Shown: positions 10,401-19,058, numbered from the stretch's first letter. The stretch: DNA of 64,000 bases from Streptomyces sp. SID12501 (GCF_010550245.1 NZ_JAAGLU010000031.1:1-64000); one strand, 5' to 3'. The notes: a model not told the origin generated them from the sequence alone. A program made the numbers and translations.

Positions 10401-11129
10401 CGAGGCGTCCACGTACGAGGTGGCGCCCGAGTCGTCCGCGCGCACGGACAACCCCTTGGACTGGATCGGGAAACTCACCTTCTTCAGGGCGGGGTTGGCG
10501 GCGGCCTCCCGGCTGTGCACCACCAAGTGGTAGGTAAACCCGTCCGGGTGGGCCTGCACGGCGAGGTCCACGTCAGGCAGCACCGAGCGGTAGATCGCCG
10601 ACGAGCCGTCGATCTCCGGCTTCGGCAGCGCCCAAGGGGACGACACCGCGTACTCCTTGCCCGCCGTCACCAGCCGGGCCAGCGGTGCGTCGGTGTCGCC
10701 GCCCGAGAGGCGGATGTCCTCGGCCGCGCGCGGCGCGAGGCTGCCGTCCGGGCGGGTGACGAGCGTGGTGTCGACGCCCATCCACTCGCCGTCCTTGCGG
10801 ACGCGCTCGGGCGACGTCGCCGCCTCGGCGGTGAAGGAACCGTCCGGATTGGCGACGACCCTGCTCGTCGTGGACGTCAACTCATCGATCTCGACAGGCT
10901 TTCCGGACGCGACCGCCCGCTCGGAAGCATGCCGCTCGGCCGTGGCGGCCGGCAACTCGTCGTCTTCCCAGAAGTCCTTGCCCCGTGCCCCGTCGTCGGC
11001 CGTGAGGCCGGAACTCCCCGTGTCCGCCGCCCGCACCGGCACGGCCTGTAGGCCGCCGGCCAGGACGAGCGCCGCGCAAGCGCTGGTCAACGCCCCGCGC
11101 ATGACTCGACTGCGACTGGTCGGTCGCAC
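7494..11129 (-). CDS. Secreted DNRLRE / double LamG domain protein
   Basis: A 1211-residue protein with a GTG start at 11129 preceded by GGGGGGAAGA; a second in-frame start is at residue 10. Residues 1-34 are a signal peptide ending in VPVRAA. About residues 380-520 hold a DNRLRE-type module (SLFQFDTRRVAGKK, then LYRTSQI and TTWNSQ). Two concanavalin/LamG-like domains follow at about 754-940 (WKFDEGSGTTAEDSSG) and 972-1205 (NWRFDAV...DASGRGN). LamG domains bind glycans or proteins outside the cell. It sits 99 bp upstream of the RHS toxin on the same strand, an arrangement common in streptomycetes, and may help to anchor or present the toxin (inference). The AT-rich stretch upstream (11130-11175) is probably the promoter of this operon. 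Confidence 0.85.
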   Translation of the reverse strand: MRPTSRSRVMRGALTSACAALVLAGGLQAVPVRAADTGSSGLTADDGARGKDFWEDDELPAATAERHASERAVASGKPVEIDELTSTTSRVVANPDGSFTAEAATSPERVRKDGEWMGVDTTLVTRPDGSLAPRAAEDIRLSGGDTDAPLARLVTAGKEYAVSSPWALPKPEIDGSSAIYRSVLPDVDLAVQAHPDGFTYHLVVHSREAAANPALKKVSFPIQSKGLSVRADDSGATSYVDASGYAVVSSGSALMWDAGRGASALAGTAKKATFRSASSAPVAASSAEATATAVADTLSADSNSRTAVMDTAVTDDTLSIVPDQSFLADEATSYPVVLDPPAVKATLTGWTSLWSNSPGTSFWKTKHALGVGYDAFVDNKKARSLFQFDTRRVAGKKIVNATFTPYAIWSANCVKQDVHLYRTSQISSGTTWNSQDSSLKWYTKVDTVSASKGHSSDCPDGDIEFDATAAVAHTAKAKDTLTTLGLRADESDPIAWKQFMSPLDPDATSSRKPRLSITYVTPPDSKPSSVKMSDPKVSCSASTAPAQIRDTTPRLTATPTSSDASSASLRPNFELYKGSSTTETSLKPSTWTDSGTAGTAVTAALDQTVSYKFRARTEYKYTWKGATHSLFGPWSSFCYFKVDSKGPLLPQVSSTVYKECAGTSCDAADPELGSVGMTAGFKVEGGAGDVRRYDWWLNGVKLGSKTFTANTPTYEIEAAPDKRLTNTLRVQTYDGAGNASPHADYQFRVAKGSDPVASWKFDEGSGTTAEDSSGRNRPLTLTSTAWTDKARLGGGVSTDGTSGAGVTTSSVLDTTNSFAVSGWVRLTGKDHVSTLASQSGTRMGAFQLYYSQSYDRWIFNRYSTDTDDTTIVRAVSKKPPVAGAWTHLMGVYDHNKKQIRLYVNGQLQAATEFTTPWAAKGTFEVGRMKGLGIYSSWFEGDLDQVQVWNRVVFENELWAIANAESPATGRTEAALLANWRFDAVVRRSVLDASGRGNELRLDTGATIATTDDPAHGDVLALDAANNGRAISPVPLDESGSYSLAGWVDLATQSKLEDTTTAHSATVFSHPGEARNSFRLWYRQEAGQSVGDWRFGRYETDVLNGPAAEVSSDEVESPGGWVHVVAVFDSVNSSIKLYVSGQRQGDEDGVLSKDTYQPTGSLMVGASLRHDNGQLGNPLPGRLDDLRVYAGVLSDAEITQLATVDEPPVPIE

Positions 11130-11291
11130 TCTTCCCCCCGCTATTTATGAGATTTTGATTATCTTTTGAACGAACGGAGATTAACCGGTAACTCTGTGTT
11201 GACCAAGGGTGTTTGGTGAGGTGCATCTCACAGTTGACTCACCGTCGTACGATTCCCACGTATTGATCGGCGAGCGTGAGGAGGCACACGC

Positions 11292-11636
11292 ATGGCGGAC
11301 GAGAGTTGTCTGTTCTGCAAGATCGTCGCGAAGCACATCCCGGCGACGATCGTCCGGGAGACCGACACGACCCTCGCCTTCCGGGACATCAACCCCCAGG
11401 CGCCGACGCACATCCTGGTGATCCCGAAGGTCCACCACCCCGACGCGGCCTCCCTCGCCGCAGCCGAGCCCGGCGTCGCCGCCGACGTGTTGCGTGAGGC
11501 CGGGGAGATCGCCGACGAGGAGAAGCTGGACAGCTACCGCATCGTCTTCAACACGGGCAGCGGCGCCGGGCAGACCGTCTTCCACGCCCACGCGCACATC
11601 CTCGGCGGGCGCGGCCTCCAGTGGCCGCCCGGGTAG
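11292..11636 (+). CDS. HIT family protein (HINT-type purine nucleotide phosphoramidase)
   Basis: A 114-residue cytosolic protein with the histidine triad HAHAHI near residue 97, preceded by NTGSGAGQTVFH, as in the HINT branch of HIT hydrolases that cleave adenosine phosphoramidates and aminoacyl-AMP. The N-terminal CLFCKI pair matches bacterial HINT proteins, and full length fits the family (110-140). The ATG at 11292 follows GAGGAGG at 7 nt spacing. A likely -35 TTGACT is visible near 11233. It is the first of a rightward set leading into RNase Z; divergent from the LamG/RHS operon. Confidence 0.93.
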   Translation: MADESCLFCKIVAKHIPATIVRETDTTLAFRDINPQAPTHILVIPKVHHPDAASLAAAEPGVAADVLREAGEIADEEKLDSYRIVFNTGSGAGQTVFHAHAHILGGRGLQWPPG

Positions 11637-11677
11637 CCGGTCTGGTCGGCACAACGAATCAAGGTCGGTAACTTCCT

Positions 11678-12586
11678 TTGTCCGCACGTGAACTGGTGGT
11701 CCTCGGCACCGCCAGCCAGGTACCCACCCGGCACCGCAACCACAACGGCTACCTGCTCCGCTGGGACGGCGAGGGGCTCCTCTTCGATCCCGGCGAGGGC
11801 ACGCAACGCCAGATGCTGCGTGCCGGGGTCGCCGCCCACGACCTCAACCGGATCTGTGTCACGCACTTCCACGGGGACCACTCGCTCGGGCTCGCCGGAG
11901 TCATCCAGCGCATCAACCTCGACCGCGTCCCGCACGAGGTGACCGCGCACTACCCGCGCTCCGGGCAGAAGTTCTTCGACCGCCTGCGGTACGCCACCGC
12001 CTACCGCGAGACCGTCCAGATCCGGCAGGAGCCGGTGGCGGGGGACGGTGGGGTGCTGGCGGAGGCGGGCGGTTATCGCCTCGAAGCCCGCAAGCTCTCG
12101 CACCCCGTCGAGTCCTACGGCTATCTCCTCGTCGAGCCCGACGGGCGCCGCATGCTGCCCGAGCTGCTCGCCGAGCACGGGATCAGGGGGCCGGACGTCG
12201 GACGCCTCCAGCGGGAGGGCTCCCTCGGTTCCGTCACCCTCGACGATGTCAGTGAGCTGCGGCGCGGACAGCGGTTCGCGTTCGTCATGGACACCCGGCT
12301 GTGCGACGGGGTGCACGCGCTCGCGGAGGGGTGCGACCTGCTTGTCATCGAGTCGACCTTCCTCGACGAGGATCTGCAACTCGCCGCCGATCACGGGCAC
12401 TTGACCGCCGGTCAGGCGGGGGCCGTCGCGCGGGAGGCCGGCGTACGGCATCTCGTCCTGACCCACTTCAGCCAGCGGTACTCCGAACCGGCCGAGTTCG
12501 AGCGGCAGGCGCGGGCCGCTGGGTACGAGGGGGAGCTGACCGTCGCCCACGACCTGCTGAGGGTGCCGGTTCCGAAACGTCGGTGA
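11678..12586 (+). CDS. rnz: Ribonuclease Z (MBL-fold tRNA 3' endonuclease)
   Basis: A 302-residue metallo-beta-lactamase-fold enzyme that removes the 3' trailer from tRNA precursors. The zinc motif THFHGDH is near residues 61-67, preceded by DPGEGTQRQML, the substrate-specific signature of RNase Z; later metal ligands are in FVMDTR and the final LTHFSQRY (HxxHF-like). Length is normal for bacterial RNase Z. The start is a TTG at 11678 with a weak AAGGTCGG upstream, chosen because family members begin at RELVVLGTASQ; a GTG at residue 7 is an alternative. It lies 41 bp after the HIT gene and 20 bp before the deaminase gene, so the three may be cotranscribed. Confidence 0.93.
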   Translation: MSARELVVLGTASQVPTRHRNHNGYLLRWDGEGLLFDPGEGTQRQMLRAGVAAHDLNRICVTHFHGDHSLGLAGVIQRINLDRVPHEVTAHYPRSGQKFFDRLRYATAYRETVQIRQEPVAGDGGVLAEAGGYRLEARKLSHPVESYGYLLVEPDGRRMLPELLAEHGIRGPDVGRLQREGSLGSVTLDDVSELRRGQRFAFVMDTRLCDGVHALAEGCDLLVIESTFLDEDLQLAADHGHLTAGQAGAVAREAGVRHLVLTHFSQRYSEPAEFERQARAAGYEGELTVAHDLLRVPVPKRR

Positions 12587-12606
12587 ACCGGTCGTACGAT
12601 TCTTCG

Positions 12607-13611
12607 ATGTCCCTGATGTCCCTCCCCAAAGCCGAACTGCACCTGCACATCGAAGGCACCCTCGAACCCGAGCTGGCCTTCGCGCTCGCTGCGCGGGGCG
12701 GTGTGTCGCTGCCGTACGCCGACACCGACGAGCTGCGGAAGGCGTATCTCTTCGACGACCTGCAGTCCTTTCTGAACCTGTACTACGGGCTCATGGCCGT
12801 CCTGCGCACCGAGCAGGACTTCGCGGACCTCGCGAACGCCTATCTCGCGCGGGCCGCCGCGCAGGGCGTACGGCACGCGGAGATCTTCTTCGATCCGCAG
12901 GCCCACCTCGCCCGTGGCGTGGACATGGGGACGGTCGTCGAGGGGTTGTGGCGGGCATTGGGGGAGAGCGAGTCGGCGTACGGCGTCTCCACGCAGCTGA
13001 TCATGTGTTTCCTGCGCGACGAGTCCGCCGAGTCGGAGATGGAGACGCTGGAGGCGGCCAAGCCCTACCTCGACCGGATCGTCGGCATCGGGCTCGACTC
13101 CGCCGAGGTCGGGCATCCGCCGGTGAAGTTCCGCGAGGTGTACCAGGCCGCCGCCGGGCTGGGGCTGCGGCGGGTGGCGCACGCGGGGGAGGAGGGCCCG
13201 CCCGAGTACATCACCGAGGCCCTCGACATCCTCGGCGTCGAGCGGATCGACCACGGGCTGCGCTGTATGGAGGACCCGGATCTGGTCGCGCGGCTCGTGC
13301 GGGACCGGGTGCCGCTGACGCTGTGCCCGCTGTCGAATGTGCGGTTGCGGGCCGTCGATGTCCTGGCCGCGCATCCGCTGCCCGCGATGCTCGACGCCGG
13401 TCTCCTCTGCACGGTCAACTCCGACGACCCCGCCTACTTCGGCGGATACGCCGGCGACAACTTCGGGGCGGTACGGGAAGCCCTGGGCCTGAGTGAGGAG
13501 CGGCTGCGGGAACTGGCGCGGAACTCCTTCCTGGCGTCGTTCCTGGAGCATGACGAGGAGCGCCGGGCGCGGTACCTCGCCGAGGTGGAGGCGTACGAGT
13601 TCGAGGGCTGA
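12607..13611 (+). CDS. Adenosine deaminase-family protein, probably adenine deaminase
   Basis: A 334-residue TIM-barrel amidohydrolase. Metal and catalytic residues are all present: HLHIEG (12-17), HAGEEGP (about 191-197, His ligand and catalytic Glu), ERIDHG, and NSDDPAYFGG (about 271-280). The HAGEEGPPEYI and PAYFGGY forms are those of the branch shown in other bacteria to deaminate adenine to hypoxanthine, whereas true adenosine deaminases usually carry HAGE-A/x-GP and a different loop; the substrate call is therefore an inference. The ATG at 12607 is used, but a GTG at 12583 overlapping the rnz stop and an ATG at 12616 are also in frame and no strong ribosome site decides between them. 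Role: purine salvage. Confidence 0.85.
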   Translation: MSLMSLPKAELHLHIEGTLEPELAFALAARGGVSLPYADTDELRKAYLFDDLQSFLNLYYGLMAVLRTEQDFADLANAYLARAAAQGVRHAEIFFDPQAHLARGVDMGTVVEGLWRALGESESAYGVSTQLIMCFLRDESAESEMETLEAAKPYLDRIVGIGLDSAEVGHPPVKFREVYQAAAGLGLRRVAHAGEEGPPEYITEALDILGVERIDHGLRCMEDPDLVARLVRDRVPLTLCPLSNVRLRAVDVLAAHPLPAMLDAGLLCTVNSDDPAYFGGYAGDNFGAVREALGLSEERLRELARNSFLASFLEHDEERRARYLAEVEAYEFEG

Positions 13612-13640
13612 GTACTCCCTCCCCAGGCGCCGCGCGTCGG

Positions 13641-13681
13641 CTTCGCGCCGACTTCGCGCCGATTTCGGGGCGATTTCGGGG
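13641..13681. repeat. 11-bp imperfect tandem repeat
   Basis: Between the deaminase stop and the kinase gene: CTTCGCGCCGA twice exactly (13641-13651, 13652-13662), then TTTCGGGGCGA (13663-13673) and the first 8 bases of a fourth copy. No function is evident. Confidence 0.75.
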
Positions 13682-13753
13682 TGGGAGCAGCGGTCCGCTG
13701 TCAGTGGTGTGGTGCAGACTGGCCTGATCCGCACCATCGTCAGGGAGCGCACA

Positions 13754-14881
13754 GTGATCGCGTCCACCGCGTCCACCGGAGAGGGATCGTCCTACCGTCA
13801 GGCCCAGGTCGATCCCCTGGCCGCCCTGCGCACGCCCGACGAACCTCCGTGGGATGTCTATCTGACGGGCACCGTCTTCCTCGACATCATCTTCACCGGG
13901 CTTGATTCCGCCCCCGTGCGCGGCACCGAGTCCTGGGCGCGCGGGATGGGGTCCAGCCCCGGCGGGGTCGCCAACATGGCCACCGCGCTCGCCCGGCTCG
14001 GCCTGCGGACCTCCCTCGCCGCCGCCTTCGGCGACGACCACTACGGGGAGTACTGCTGGGACGCCCTCGAACAGGGCGAGCACATCGACCTCTCCACCTC
14101 ACGCACGGTTCCCGGCTGGCACTCCCCGGTCACCGTCTCGATGGCGTACGAGGGTGAGCGCACCATGGTCTCCCACGGCCACGAGCCGCCTCATGAGGAA
14201 CCGGCGCCGGAGTGCCCGCCGCACGCCCGGGCCGCCGTCGCCTCCCTCACCCCCGGTGTCCGCTCCCCCTGGATCGCCCAGGCCGCCCGTAAGGGTGCCC
14301 GGATCTTCGGCGACGTCGGCTGGGACGACACCGGCCGCTGGGATCTCGCCGGCCTCGCCGACCTGGAGCACTGCGAGGCCTTCCTGCCCAACGCGGAGGA
14401 GGCGATGCGCTACACCCGCACCGATTGCCCCCGCAAAGCCGCCCGAGCCCTCACCGACCACGTGCCGCTCGCCGTCGTCACCCTCGGCGCCGAGGGCGCG
14501 TACGCGGTGGACGGGCGGACGGGGGAGACGGCCGAGGTGCCCGCCATCGCCGTCGAGGCCCTCGACCCCACGGGCGCCGGCGATGTCTTCGTCGCGGGCT
14601 TCGTCACCGGCACCCTCGCCGAGTGGCCGCTCGCCGACCGCCTCGCCTTCGCCGGCCTCACCGCCGCCCTCTCCGTCCAGGACTTCGGCGGCTCCCTCTC
14701 CGCACCCGGCTGGTCCGAGGTGGGGGCCTGGTGGCGCGAGATCCAGTCGTACGAGCACCAGGACCCCGCGGCCCTGCGCCGGTACGCGTTCCTCGCGGAC
14801 CTGGTGCCCAGGAGCGCCAGGCCGCGCCCGTGGCCGCTGCGGCGGGCCGTTCCGACGATCGGTTTCCGCAGATCGGCCTGA
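13754..14881 (+). CDS. PfkB family carbohydrate kinase
   Basis: A 375-residue ribokinase-fold kinase. The sugar-binding N-terminal segment has SSPGGVANMATALARLG and the C-terminal signature DPTGAGDVFVAGF (about 271-283) holds the anion hole and catalytic Asp. The substrate cannot be read from the sequence. The GTG at 13754 has GGGAG 7 nt upstream and excludes the Arg-rich read-through to the left. It is followed by a 20-bp tandem repeat and phoH on the same strand. The last 30 residues (Arg/Pro-rich) go beyond the kinase fold. Confidence 0.85.
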   Translation: MIASTASTGEGSSYRQAQVDPLAALRTPDEPPWDVYLTGTVFLDIIFTGLDSAPVRGTESWARGMGSSPGGVANMATALARLGLRTSLAAAFGDDHYGEYCWDALEQGEHIDLSTSRTVPGWHSPVTVSMAYEGERTMVSHGHEPPHEEPAPECPPHARAAVASLTPGVRSPWIAQAARKGARIFGDVGWDDTGRWDLAGLADLEHCEAFLPNAEEAMRYTRTDCPRKAARALTDHVPLAVVTLGAEGAYAVDGRTGETAEVPAIAVEALDPTGAGDVFVAGFVTGTLAEWPLADRLAFAGLTAALSVQDFGGSLSAPGWSEVGAWWREIQSYEHQDPAALRRYAFLADLVPRSARPRPWPLRRAVPTIGFRRSA

Positions 14882-14887
14882 GCGCGG

Positions 14888-14967
14888 ACGCCGGACGGTG
14901 ATCACAGACGCCGGACCGTGACCATGTACACCGGACCGTGACCGCGTACACCGGGCCGTGTTCGAAA
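14888..14967. repeat. Four 20-bp tandem repeats upstream of phoH
   Basis: Units start at 14888, 14908, 14928 and 14948, each of the form AC(G/A)CCGG(A/G)C(C/G)GTG followed by 7 more variable bases. The array begins 6 bp after the kinase stop and ends about 105 bp before the phoH start. There are no spacers, so it is not CRISPR. A nearby imperfect inverted repeat (CCTTACGACG near 14970 and CGTCGTAGG near 14992) may be part of the phoH promoter region. Confidence 0.8.
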
Positions 14968-15072
14968 AGCCTTACGACGTTGTCAGTGCACCGTCGTAGG
15001 CTGGGAGCGGAAGGCTACCCACGTGGTAAGCGAGCCTCATCGAGGAGGTCGTGCAGGCCTACGAGCCGGCCC

Positions 15073-16131
<1,059 letters not shown>

Positions 16132-16144
16132 ACAAACCAGCACC

Positions 16145-16645
16145 ATGTCGATCGACGTCAACAACGAGTCCGGAACCGAGGTCGACGAGCAGGCGATCCT
16201 CGACATCGCCCGCTACGCGCTCGCGCGGATGCGCATCCACCCGCTCTCCGAGCTCTCGGTGATCGCCGTGGACGCCGACGCCATGGAGCAGTTGCACATC
16301 CAGTGGATGGACCTGCCCGGTCCGACCGACGTCATGTCCTTCCCGATGGACGAGCTGCGCCCGCCGTCGAAGGACGACGACGAGCCGCCGCAGGGGCTTC
16401 TCGGTGACATCGTGCTCTGTCCCGAGGTCGCCGAGAAGCAGGGCAAGGAGGCCGAGACGCAGCACTCCATGGACGAGGAGCTCCAGCTCCTCACCGTCCA
16501 CGGCGTGCTGCACCTCCTCGGTTACGACCACGAGGAGCCGGACGAGAAGGCCGAGATGTTCGGCCTCCAGGCCGCCATCGTCGACGGCTGGCGAGGCGAG
16601 CGGGGGATGACCGGTCCGTCGCCCGCGCCGACGGTCTCCTCATGA
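16145..16645 (+). CDS. ybeY: Endoribonuclease YbeY (rRNA maturation factor)
   Basis: A 166-residue zinc endoribonuclease involved in 16S rRNA 3' processing and ribosome quality control. The metal motif HGVLHLLGYDH is at about 119-129, and TDVMSFPMDE matches the conserved TDVLSFP block. Length is normal. It is 13 bp after phoH and overlaps the next gene by ATGA, so translation is probably coupled. Confidence 0.95.
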   Translation: MSIDVNNESGTEVDEQAILDIARYALARMRIHPLSELSVIAVDADAMEQLHIQWMDLPGPTDVMSFPMDELRPPSKDDDEPPQGLLGDIVLCPEVAEKQGKEAETQHSMDEELQLLTVHGVLHLLGYDHEEPDEKAEMFGLQAAIVDGWRGERGMTGPSPAPTVSS

Positions 16646-17955
16646 ACCCCCAACTCGTCACCGGTGCCATAGCGCTGATCGTCGTAGCCTGGCTCGCCGC
16701 CTGCGCGGAGGCGGGCCTCGCGCGCGTCTCCAGCTTCCGCGCAGAGGAAGCGGTACGCAGTGGGCGGCGCGGCAGTGCCAAGCTCGCGCAGATCGCCGCC
16801 GACCCGACCCGCTATCTCAACGTCGCTCTGCTGGTGCGTGTGGTCTGCGAGATGGCCGCCGCCGCGCTCGTCACGTACTCCTGCCTCAAGGAGTTCGACC
16901 GGACCTGGCAGGCCCTCGCCGTCGCCATCGGTGTGATGGTGCTCGTCTCGTACGTCGCCGTCGGGGTCTCGCCGCGCACGATCGGCCGTCAGCACCCCCT
17001 CAACACGGCCACGGCAGCCGCGTACGTCCTGCTGCCGCTCGCCCGTGTCATGGGGCCGATCCCCTACCTCCTGATCCTCATCGGCAACGCACTCACCCCC
17101 GGCAAGGGCTTCCGGCGCGGCCCGTTCGCCTCCGAGGCGGAGCTGCGCGCGCTCGTCGACCTGGCCGAGAAGGAGTCCCTGATCGAGGACGACGAGCGCC
17201 GCATGGTGCACTCCGTCTTCGAACTGGGCGACACCCTCGTACGCGAGGTCATGGTCCCGCGTACGGACCTGGTCGTCATCGAGCGGTACAAGACGATCCG
17301 GCAGGCGCTCACCCTCGCGCTGCGCTCCGGGTTCTCGCGCATTCCGGTCACCGGGGAGAGCGAGGACGACGTCGTCGGGATCGTGTACCTGAAGGACCTC
17401 GTCCGCAAGACGCACATCAGCCGGGACGCGGAGAGCGAGCTGGTGTCGAGCGCCATGCGGCCCGCCGCCTTCGTACCCGACACGAAGAACGCCGGTGACC
17501 TGCTCCGCGAGATGCAGCGCGACCGCAACCACGTCGCCGTCGTCATCGACGAGTACGGCGGCACGGCCGGCATCGTGACCATCGAGGACATCCTGGAGGA
17601 GATCGTCGGCGAGATCACCGACGAGTACGACCGTGAACTCCCGCCGGTGGAGGAGCTGGGCGACGAGCGGCACCGCGTCACCGCCCGCCTCGACATCACC
17701 GACCTCGGCGAGCTGTACGGCCTTGAGGAGTACGACGACGAGGACGTGGAGACGGTCGGCGGGCTGCTGGCGAAGGCGCTGGGCCGCGTGCCGATCGCCG
17801 GGGCCTCGTCCGTCGTCGAGCTGCCCGACGGGCGCCGACTGCGGCTCACGGCGGAGGCCGCGGCCGGTCGCCGGAACAAGATCGTGACGGTGCTCGTCGA
17901 GCCGACCGACCACGCCGCTGCACCGGAGGAAGAGAAGCAGGGGAACGACGCGTGA
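16642..17955 (+). CDS. Hemolysin-family CNNM/CBS-domain membrane protein (CorC/TlyC-like)
   Basis: A 437-residue inner-membrane protein. An N-terminal CNNM (DUF21) domain with about three to four membrane segments (1-190) is followed by a CBS pair (about 200-320, with VMVPRTDLVVIE and VVIDEYGGTAGIVTIEDILEEIVGEI) and a C-terminal CorC/HlyC domain (about 340-425). Family members are linked to Mg2+/Co2+ homeostasis; haemolysis is a historical name. It is the third gene of the phoH-ybeY unit and overlaps the next gene by GTGA. Confidence 0.92.
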   Translation: MNPQLVTGAIALIVVAWLAACAEAGLARVSSFRAEEAVRSGRRGSAKLAQIAADPTRYLNVALLVRVVCEMAAAALVTYSCLKEFDRTWQALAVAIGVMVLVSYVAVGVSPRTIGRQHPLNTATAAAYVLLPLARVMGPIPYLLILIGNALTPGKGFRRGPFASEAELRALVDLAEKESLIEDDERRMVHSVFELGDTLVREVMVPRTDLVVIERYKTIRQALTLALRSGFSRIPVTGESEDDVVGIVYLKDLVRKTHISRDAESELVSSAMRPAAFVPDTKNAGDLLREMQRDRNHVAVVIDEYGGTAGIVTIEDILEEIVGEITDEYDRELPPVEELGDERHRVTARLDITDLGELYGLEEYDDEDVETVGGLLAKALGRVPIAGASSVVELPDGRRLRLTAEAAAGRRNKIVTVLVEPTDHAAAPEEEKQGNDA

Positions 17956-18311
17956 CTCCGCAGGAACTGCGTGCCTTCTGCCTGTCCTTCAACTCCGCTG
18001 TCGAGGACTTCCCGTTCAGGCCGGAAATCTCGGTCTTCAAGGTGCTGGGCAAGATGTTCGCCCTGTCCTGGACGGACAGCCTGCCCCTGAAGGTCAACCT
18101 GAAGTGCGGCCCGGAGGACGCGATCCGGCTGCGCGCCGACCACCCGGGGATGATCAACCCGGGGTACCACATGAACAAACGGCACTGGAACACGGTGACG
18201 GTGGACGGGGAGTTGCCCGACCAGCTCGTACGGGAGCTGATCGAGGACTCGTACGACCTGGTGGTGGCCGGTCTGCCGCGCGCGGAGCGGTTGCGGCTCG
18301 ACCGGCCCTGA
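17952..18311 (+). CDS. MmcQ/YjbR family protein
   Basis: A 119-residue single-domain protein of the MmcQ/YjbR (CyaY-like fold) family: EDFPFRPEISVFKVLGKMFAL near the start and GMINPGYHMNKRHWNTV in the middle are family signatures. The fold is considered DNA-binding, but no biochemical role is established. The GTG start overlaps the TGA of the CBS protein gene, indicating coupling. Confidence 0.9.
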   Translation: MTPQELRAFCLSFNSAVEDFPFRPEISVFKVLGKMFALSWTDSLPLKVNLKCGPEDAIRLRADHPGMINPGYHMNKRHWNTVTVDGELPDQLVRELIEDSYDLVVAGLPRAERLRLDRP

Positions 18312-18328
18312 CAGGGGTCGGCCCGGTC

Positions 18329-18436
18329 CTAGTACGGCAGGATGCGGCCCGAGGGCGTCCTGCGGTCGATGGGGAGGTCGCGGGGCGAAGGAGCGCTGGG
18401 CCGACGAATGACGCGGATGCGGGTCTGGCGGTTCAT
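18329..18436 (-). CDS. Small basic 35-residue protein (unannotated-type small ORF)
   Basis: An ATG at 18436 preceded by GAGGAGGCGTT (ideal ribosome site, 5 nt spacing) opens a 35-codon frame ending TAG at 18329. The product is Arg/Pro-rich, beginning MNRQTRIRVIRRPSAP and ending RTPSGRILPY, with no membrane segment. It occupies the gap between the mmcQ-like and deaminase-like genes on the opposite strand. The strong ribosome site and the absence of any other use for the stretch support a real gene; the function is unknown. Confidence 0.6.
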   Translation of the reverse strand: MNRQTRIRVIRRPSAPSPRDLPIDRRTPSGRILPY

Positions 18437-18574
18437 AACGCCTCCTCATGGCTCGCGGTTCCTGGGTCATGCCCTGATCGCCGGTACCTGATACCTGTTC
18501 TTGTGTGACTTCCTTGTGTCATGAAGCCTCAGGCGGCCTCAGCAGGGGACAAACCGCGTAAGTATGCTCATGGC

Positions 18575-18934
18575 ATGACCGACAGCAGCGCGCCCGACCT
18601 CGATCCCGAGGACCGCAAGATCGTCACCCTGGCCCGCTCCGCCCGGGCCCGCAACGGCGTCCCCGAGGGGGCAGCCGTACGGGACGAGACCGGACGTACG
18701 TATGTCGCCGGCACGGTCGACCTCGACTCGCTGAAGCTGAGCGCGCTGCAGACGGCGGTGGCCATGGCGGTGGCGTCAGGGGCGAAGTCGCTGGAGGCGG
18801 CGGCGGTTGTGACCGGTGCCGAGGGCGTATCGGCGGGGGACCTGGCGGTCGTACGGGATCTGGGTGGGCCCGCGACCCCGGTGCACGTGGCCGCGCCGGA
18901 CGGCGTGGTGCGGGTGACGGTGTCCGCGGGCTGA
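18575..18934 (+). CDS. Degenerate cytidine deaminase-like protein
   Basis: A 119-residue protein with the general length and GAAVRDETGRTYVAGTVD strand pattern of short cytidine deaminases, but the zinc/catalytic motifs are absent: where family enzymes have C/HAE the sequence reads LKLSALQTAVA, and there is no PCxxC. It is therefore unlikely to be a deaminase. The ATG at 18575 follows an AT-richer stretch (AAGTATGCTCA). In related genomes such a gene usually lies directly before era; here the two are separated by a 5-kb insertion. Confidence 0.75.
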   Translation: MTDSSAPDLDPEDRKIVTLARSARARNGVPEGAAVRDETGRTYVAGTVDLDSLKLSALQTAVAMAVASGAKSLEAAAVVTGAEGVSAGDLAVVRDLGGPATPVHVAAPDGVVRVTVSAG

Positions 18935-19058
18935 ACGGTGTCCGCCGGGTGAGATGAGTCCGGGCGCTGGGACGAGGGTCGATCTTCGGCCACTTTCGCC
19001 GCGCCCCGGAAGAACTCGCAGAGCGTCTCTTGCAATCGCGAGCAACCCACGCCTCAAT

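Noticed and set aside
12301..12606. N-terminal extension of the deaminase through rnz
   Set aside because: The extension is Arg-rich shadow sequence of RNase Z; the deaminase fold starts with the SLPKAELHLHIEG segment.
14888..14967. Tandem units considered as a CRISPR array
   Set aside because: Units are 20 bp, adjacent and diverging with no unique spacers, and there are no cas genes.
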